From Kitasatospora sp. NBC_00240 (GTDB lineage Bacteria > Actinomycetota > Actinomycetes > Streptomycetales > Streptomycetaceae), in assembly GCF_026342405.1 (NCBI RefSeq), contig NZ_JAPEMU010000001.1, forward strand, positions 186,001 through 250,000: a stretch of 64,000 nt of DNA. Direction: 5' to 3'. A program made the translations under genes and the position numbers. The notes under the pieces were generated by a model. That model had not been told where the DNA came from and ran no database searches. It saw only the letters and a program-made list of their open reading frames with translations. Position 1 is the first letter of the stretch. Each line of letters starts with the position of its first letter. Of the stretch, positions 62,058 to 64,000 are shown piece by piece.

Positions 62058-63239
62058 TCAGCGGGCGACCAGCCGGGCGGGGAAGTGGTCCAGTCCGAAG
62101 TTGATCAGCGACCGGTTGTACTGCGGCGGCCCGATCGGCTCGATCACCTCGACCCGCTCCAGCGCGGCGGAGAAGAGCGCGCCGAGTTCGGCCTTGGCCA
62201 GCGGGGCGCCGATGCAGTAGTGGGCGCCGAGGCCGAGCGCCAGGTGCCGGTTGGGCTTGCGGTCGAGCAGGATCTCGTGCGGCCGCTCGAAGGCCGCCGG
62301 GTCGTGGTTGGCCGCCCAGGTCCAGACGACCACCCGGTCGCCCCGGCGGACCTGGTGGCCGCCGAGCTCGATGTCCCGGGTGGCGGTGCGCAGCGTGTGC
62401 AGGCCGACCGAGGTCCACCGCAGCAGTTCGTCGACGGCGAGCTCCATGGTGGCTTCGCCGCTCTGCAACTGGCGCCACAGGTGCGGGTGCTGGGCCAGGG
62501 TGAGCAGGCCGATCGCGGCCGTGTGGCGAACGGTCTGGACGCCGCCTACGACGATGTTGTCCAGGTTGAGCACCACGTCCTCGACCGGCATCAGCCGGCC
62601 GCCGGGCTTGTAGGTGGCCATGACGCTGATCAGGTCCTCGCCGGGGTCGGCCCGGCGCCGCATGACCTGGTGCAGCAGATACGGGATGAGCTGCTGGTGG
62701 CCGGCCCGGCGCTCGTCGGCGGTGCGGCCGAGGAAGGCGGCGTCGCAGACCCGCACCACCATGTCGCGGTCCCCCGCGGGCACGTCGAGCAGGTCGCACA
62801 TCACGGCCAGCGGGAGCGCCGACACGGCGTCCACCAGGTCGGTCTCGCCCTGGGCGACCGCCTTGTCCATGATCTCGCCGGCCAGTTCGGTGATGCTCCG
62901 GGCGGCGTTGCGCACTCCGCCGGGTGAGAAGAACGGGTTGGCCGGGGTACGGAGTTGGCGATGCTTGGGCGGGTCGCAGAGGGCCATCATCCGGCCGGCG
63001 CCGGCGGGCGTGCGGCCCTCGCCGGTGCCGAGCAGCGAGCCGCCCTCGGAGCTGTAGGCGCCGGCGTTCTTCAGTACCTCGGCGGCCAGGTCGTAGGAGA
63101 GCACGGACCAGACCGGCCCGTCCTCGGCGGTCTCGGTGCGCTGGACGGGGTCGTCGGCGCGCAGTTCGTCGATGACGGCGGGCAGTTCCGGGCGGGCCCA
63201 GAGTCCGGGGTCACTCAGATCGAGCGTGGTGCTGACCAT
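62058..63239 (-). CDS. Cytochrome P450
   Basis: A 393-residue bacterial class I P450. Haem ligand is C342 in LGLGAHYCIG; the K-helix ExxR is ELLRW (near residue 280), and the I-helix reads VVGGVQTVRHTA, where the usual AGxxT is GGVQT. HRQLRTPANPFFSP is the typical substrate-channel C-helix. This group contains P450s that beta-hydroxylate carrier-bound amino acids. ATG at 63239 has AAGGAG. The preceding thioesterase gene overlaps its start by 25 bases. It would need ferredoxin partners encoded elsewhere. Confidence 0.92.
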   Translation of the reverse strand: MVSTTLDLSDPGLWARPELPAVIDELRADDPVQRTETAEDGPVWSVLSYDLAAEVLKNAGAYSSEGGSLLGTGEGRTPAGAGRMMALCDPPKHRQLRTPANPFFSPGGVRNAARSITELAGEIMDKAVAQGETDLVDAVSALPLAVMCDLLDVPAGDRDMVVRVCDAAFLGRTADERRAGHQQLIPYLLHQVMRRRADPGEDLISVMATYKPGGRLMPVEDVVLNLDNIVVGGVQTVRHTAAIGLLTLAQHPHLWRQLQSGEATMELAVDELLRWTSVGLHTLRTATRDIELGGHQVRRGDRVVVWTWAANHDPAAFERPHEILLDRKPNRHLALGLGAHYCIGAPLAKAELGALFSAALERVEVIEPIGPPQYNRSLINFGLDHFPARLVAR

Positions 63240-64000
63240 TGCTGCTCCTTCTGGCGCCGGAGGACCGGCTGGTCGAGGCGGTTCGGGCGGTCGAGACGGT
63301 TCGGGCGGTCCAGGTCGTACGGGTGGTCCGGGTCGCTCGGGCCTGCCGGCCGGCTCGGACGCACCGGCTCGCGGGTGATCAGGTGGGTGAGCAGCTCGGC
63401 CGGTCCGCGCTGCTCGACGGTCGCCAGCAGGTGCCCGCCGGGGACGACCGTCAGGCCGAACGTCCCGCTGGTGTGCTGGGCCCAGTCGTCCAGCAGGCCG
63501 GCGCCGAGCATCGGGTCGGCGGCGCCGACCACGGCGTGCAGGTCGGACTCGATCGGCGGCGCCGGCCGGTACCGGTAGGTGTGCCTGACGTCCAGGTCGG
63601 TCTGGATGGAATGCAGCGCGATCTCCCGCAACTCAGGGTCGGCCGCGACGAGTTCGCCCATCCCGGCGAGCCGGAGCAGGTCCTCGGCGTCGCGGTGCTG
63701 CGGGCGGCCGCCGATCCAGGCGCTGGGCGGCTGGGCGGACGCGGTCACCAGGATCCGGGGCCGCCGGCCGGGTGGCAGGGCGCGGGCCGTCTCGAAGGCG
63801 AGCAGCGCGCCGAGGCTCTGGCCGTAGAAGCCGAACGGGCCGTCCAGGTGGGGGCCGAGCTCCGCCACCACCGTGCGGACCAGCTGGTCGAAGGTGGCGG
63901 GCATCGGGTGCCGGCCGCGGCCGCCCCGGGCGGGCATCCGCAGCGCCCAGACCTCGGCGAGCGGGGCCAGCGCGTGCGCCAGCGGGATGTAGGCGGTGGC
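63215..64000 (-). CDS. Type II thioesterase (partial, runs off the window)
   Basis: The frame is open to base 64000, so the N-terminus is missing; about 260 residues are visible. Alpha/beta hydrolase of the editing-thioesterase class: Ser in FYGQSLGALLAFE, Asp in VGAADPML and His in VVPGGHLL. Such proteins remove misloaded groups from carrier domains. The C-terminal tail is unusual, Arg/Pro-rich with a DRPNRL repeat, and its coding end overlaps the P450 start. It is the first gene of the operon that can be seen; more genes may lie upstream. Confidence 0.88.
   Translation of the reverse strand, partial: ATAYIPLAHALAPLAEVWALRMPARGGRGRHPMPATFDQLVRTVVAELGPHLDGPFGFYGQSLGALLAFETARALPPGRRPRILVTASAQPPSAWIGGRPQHRDAEDLLRLAGMGELVAADPELREIALHSIQTDLDVRHTYRYRPAPPIESDLHAVVGAADPMLGAGLLDDWAQHTSGTFGLTVVPGGHLLATVEQRGPAELLTHLITREPVRPSRPAGPSDPDHPYDLDRPNRLDRPNRLDQPVLRRQKEQQWSAPRSI

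Noticed and set aside
1..64000. CRISPR arrays, tRNA/rRNA genes, insertion sequences or phage genes
   Set aside because: No regularly spaced repeats, cloverleaf-like genes, transposases or integrases were recognised by eye; tRNAscan and IS searches would confirm.

Overview
The window is very GC-rich, strongly GC3-biased DNA with long antisense open frames, GTG starts, ATGA/GTGA overlaps, AAGGAG-type ribosome sites and rare TTA codons. DUF4193, an AfsR/SARP-type regulator, a DUF574 methyltransferase and large NRPS genes point to an actinomycete of the Streptomycetaceae (Streptomyces or Kitasatospora type). I saw no rRNA, tRNA, CRISPR array, intact insertion sequence or prophage.

Layout. (1) 1-7815: ordinary genes (DJ-1/PfpI, GNAT, aldo/keto reductase, small membrane protein, MFS exporter divergent from a DeoR regulator, DUF4193, a His-rich membrane protein with a CopC-like protein). 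(2) 8398-21040: a compact plus-strand operon that is the most unusual part: free-standing adenylation domain, free-standing carrier protein, flavin amine oxidase, an acyl-AMP ligase, a KamA-family radical SAM aminomutase, an ATP-grasp ligase, two PaaK-like adenylating enzymes, an MFS exporter and an SDR. It has a candidate promoter in front and a strong hairpin terminator behind. A PaaI thioesterase faces it. (3) 21991-40024: mixed accessory genes: DUF574 methyltransferase, HAD protein, two divergent wrecked genes, a Clp-N protein under an overlapping operator/promoter, pnuC-nadR, MFS/AraC pair, NlpC/P60 hydrolase with a duplicated C-terminal domain, MarR/NTF2 pair, and a secreted carbohydrate locus (GH43 galactanase with a WxL-like tail, DUF916 protein, polysaccharide lyase). 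(4) 40330-64000: an NRPS cluster. An AfsR-like regulator and a 55-residue secreted peptide gene lie at its end. The minus-strand operon reads type II thioesterase (cut by the window edge), P450, MbtH, Fe/2-oxoglutarate hydroxylase, a 4448-residue four-module NRPS with thioesterase, MFS exporter, GNAT and a dimethylargininase-like hydrolase.

How it may work. In region 2 the aminomutase keeps both acidic residues that bind the distal amino group of lysine, and the free-standing A domain has an acidic pocket typical of basic amino acids. The simplest reading is that a basic amino acid (probably lysine to beta-lysine) is made, adenylated, loaded on the carrier protein, oxidised or reduced, and joined in amide linkage by the ATP-grasp and ANL ligases, then exported. 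In region 4 the NRPS would build a tetrapeptide (or extend a donated acyl/aminoacyl group, since module 1 starts with a C domain), with two central positions predicted to be basic residues and with hydroxylation by the dioxygenase and P450. Whether the two clusters make one product or two cannot be decided from sequence. TTA codons in the free-standing A domain gene (three) and in the AfsR-like gene (codon 8) suggest bldA-linked developmental control of both.
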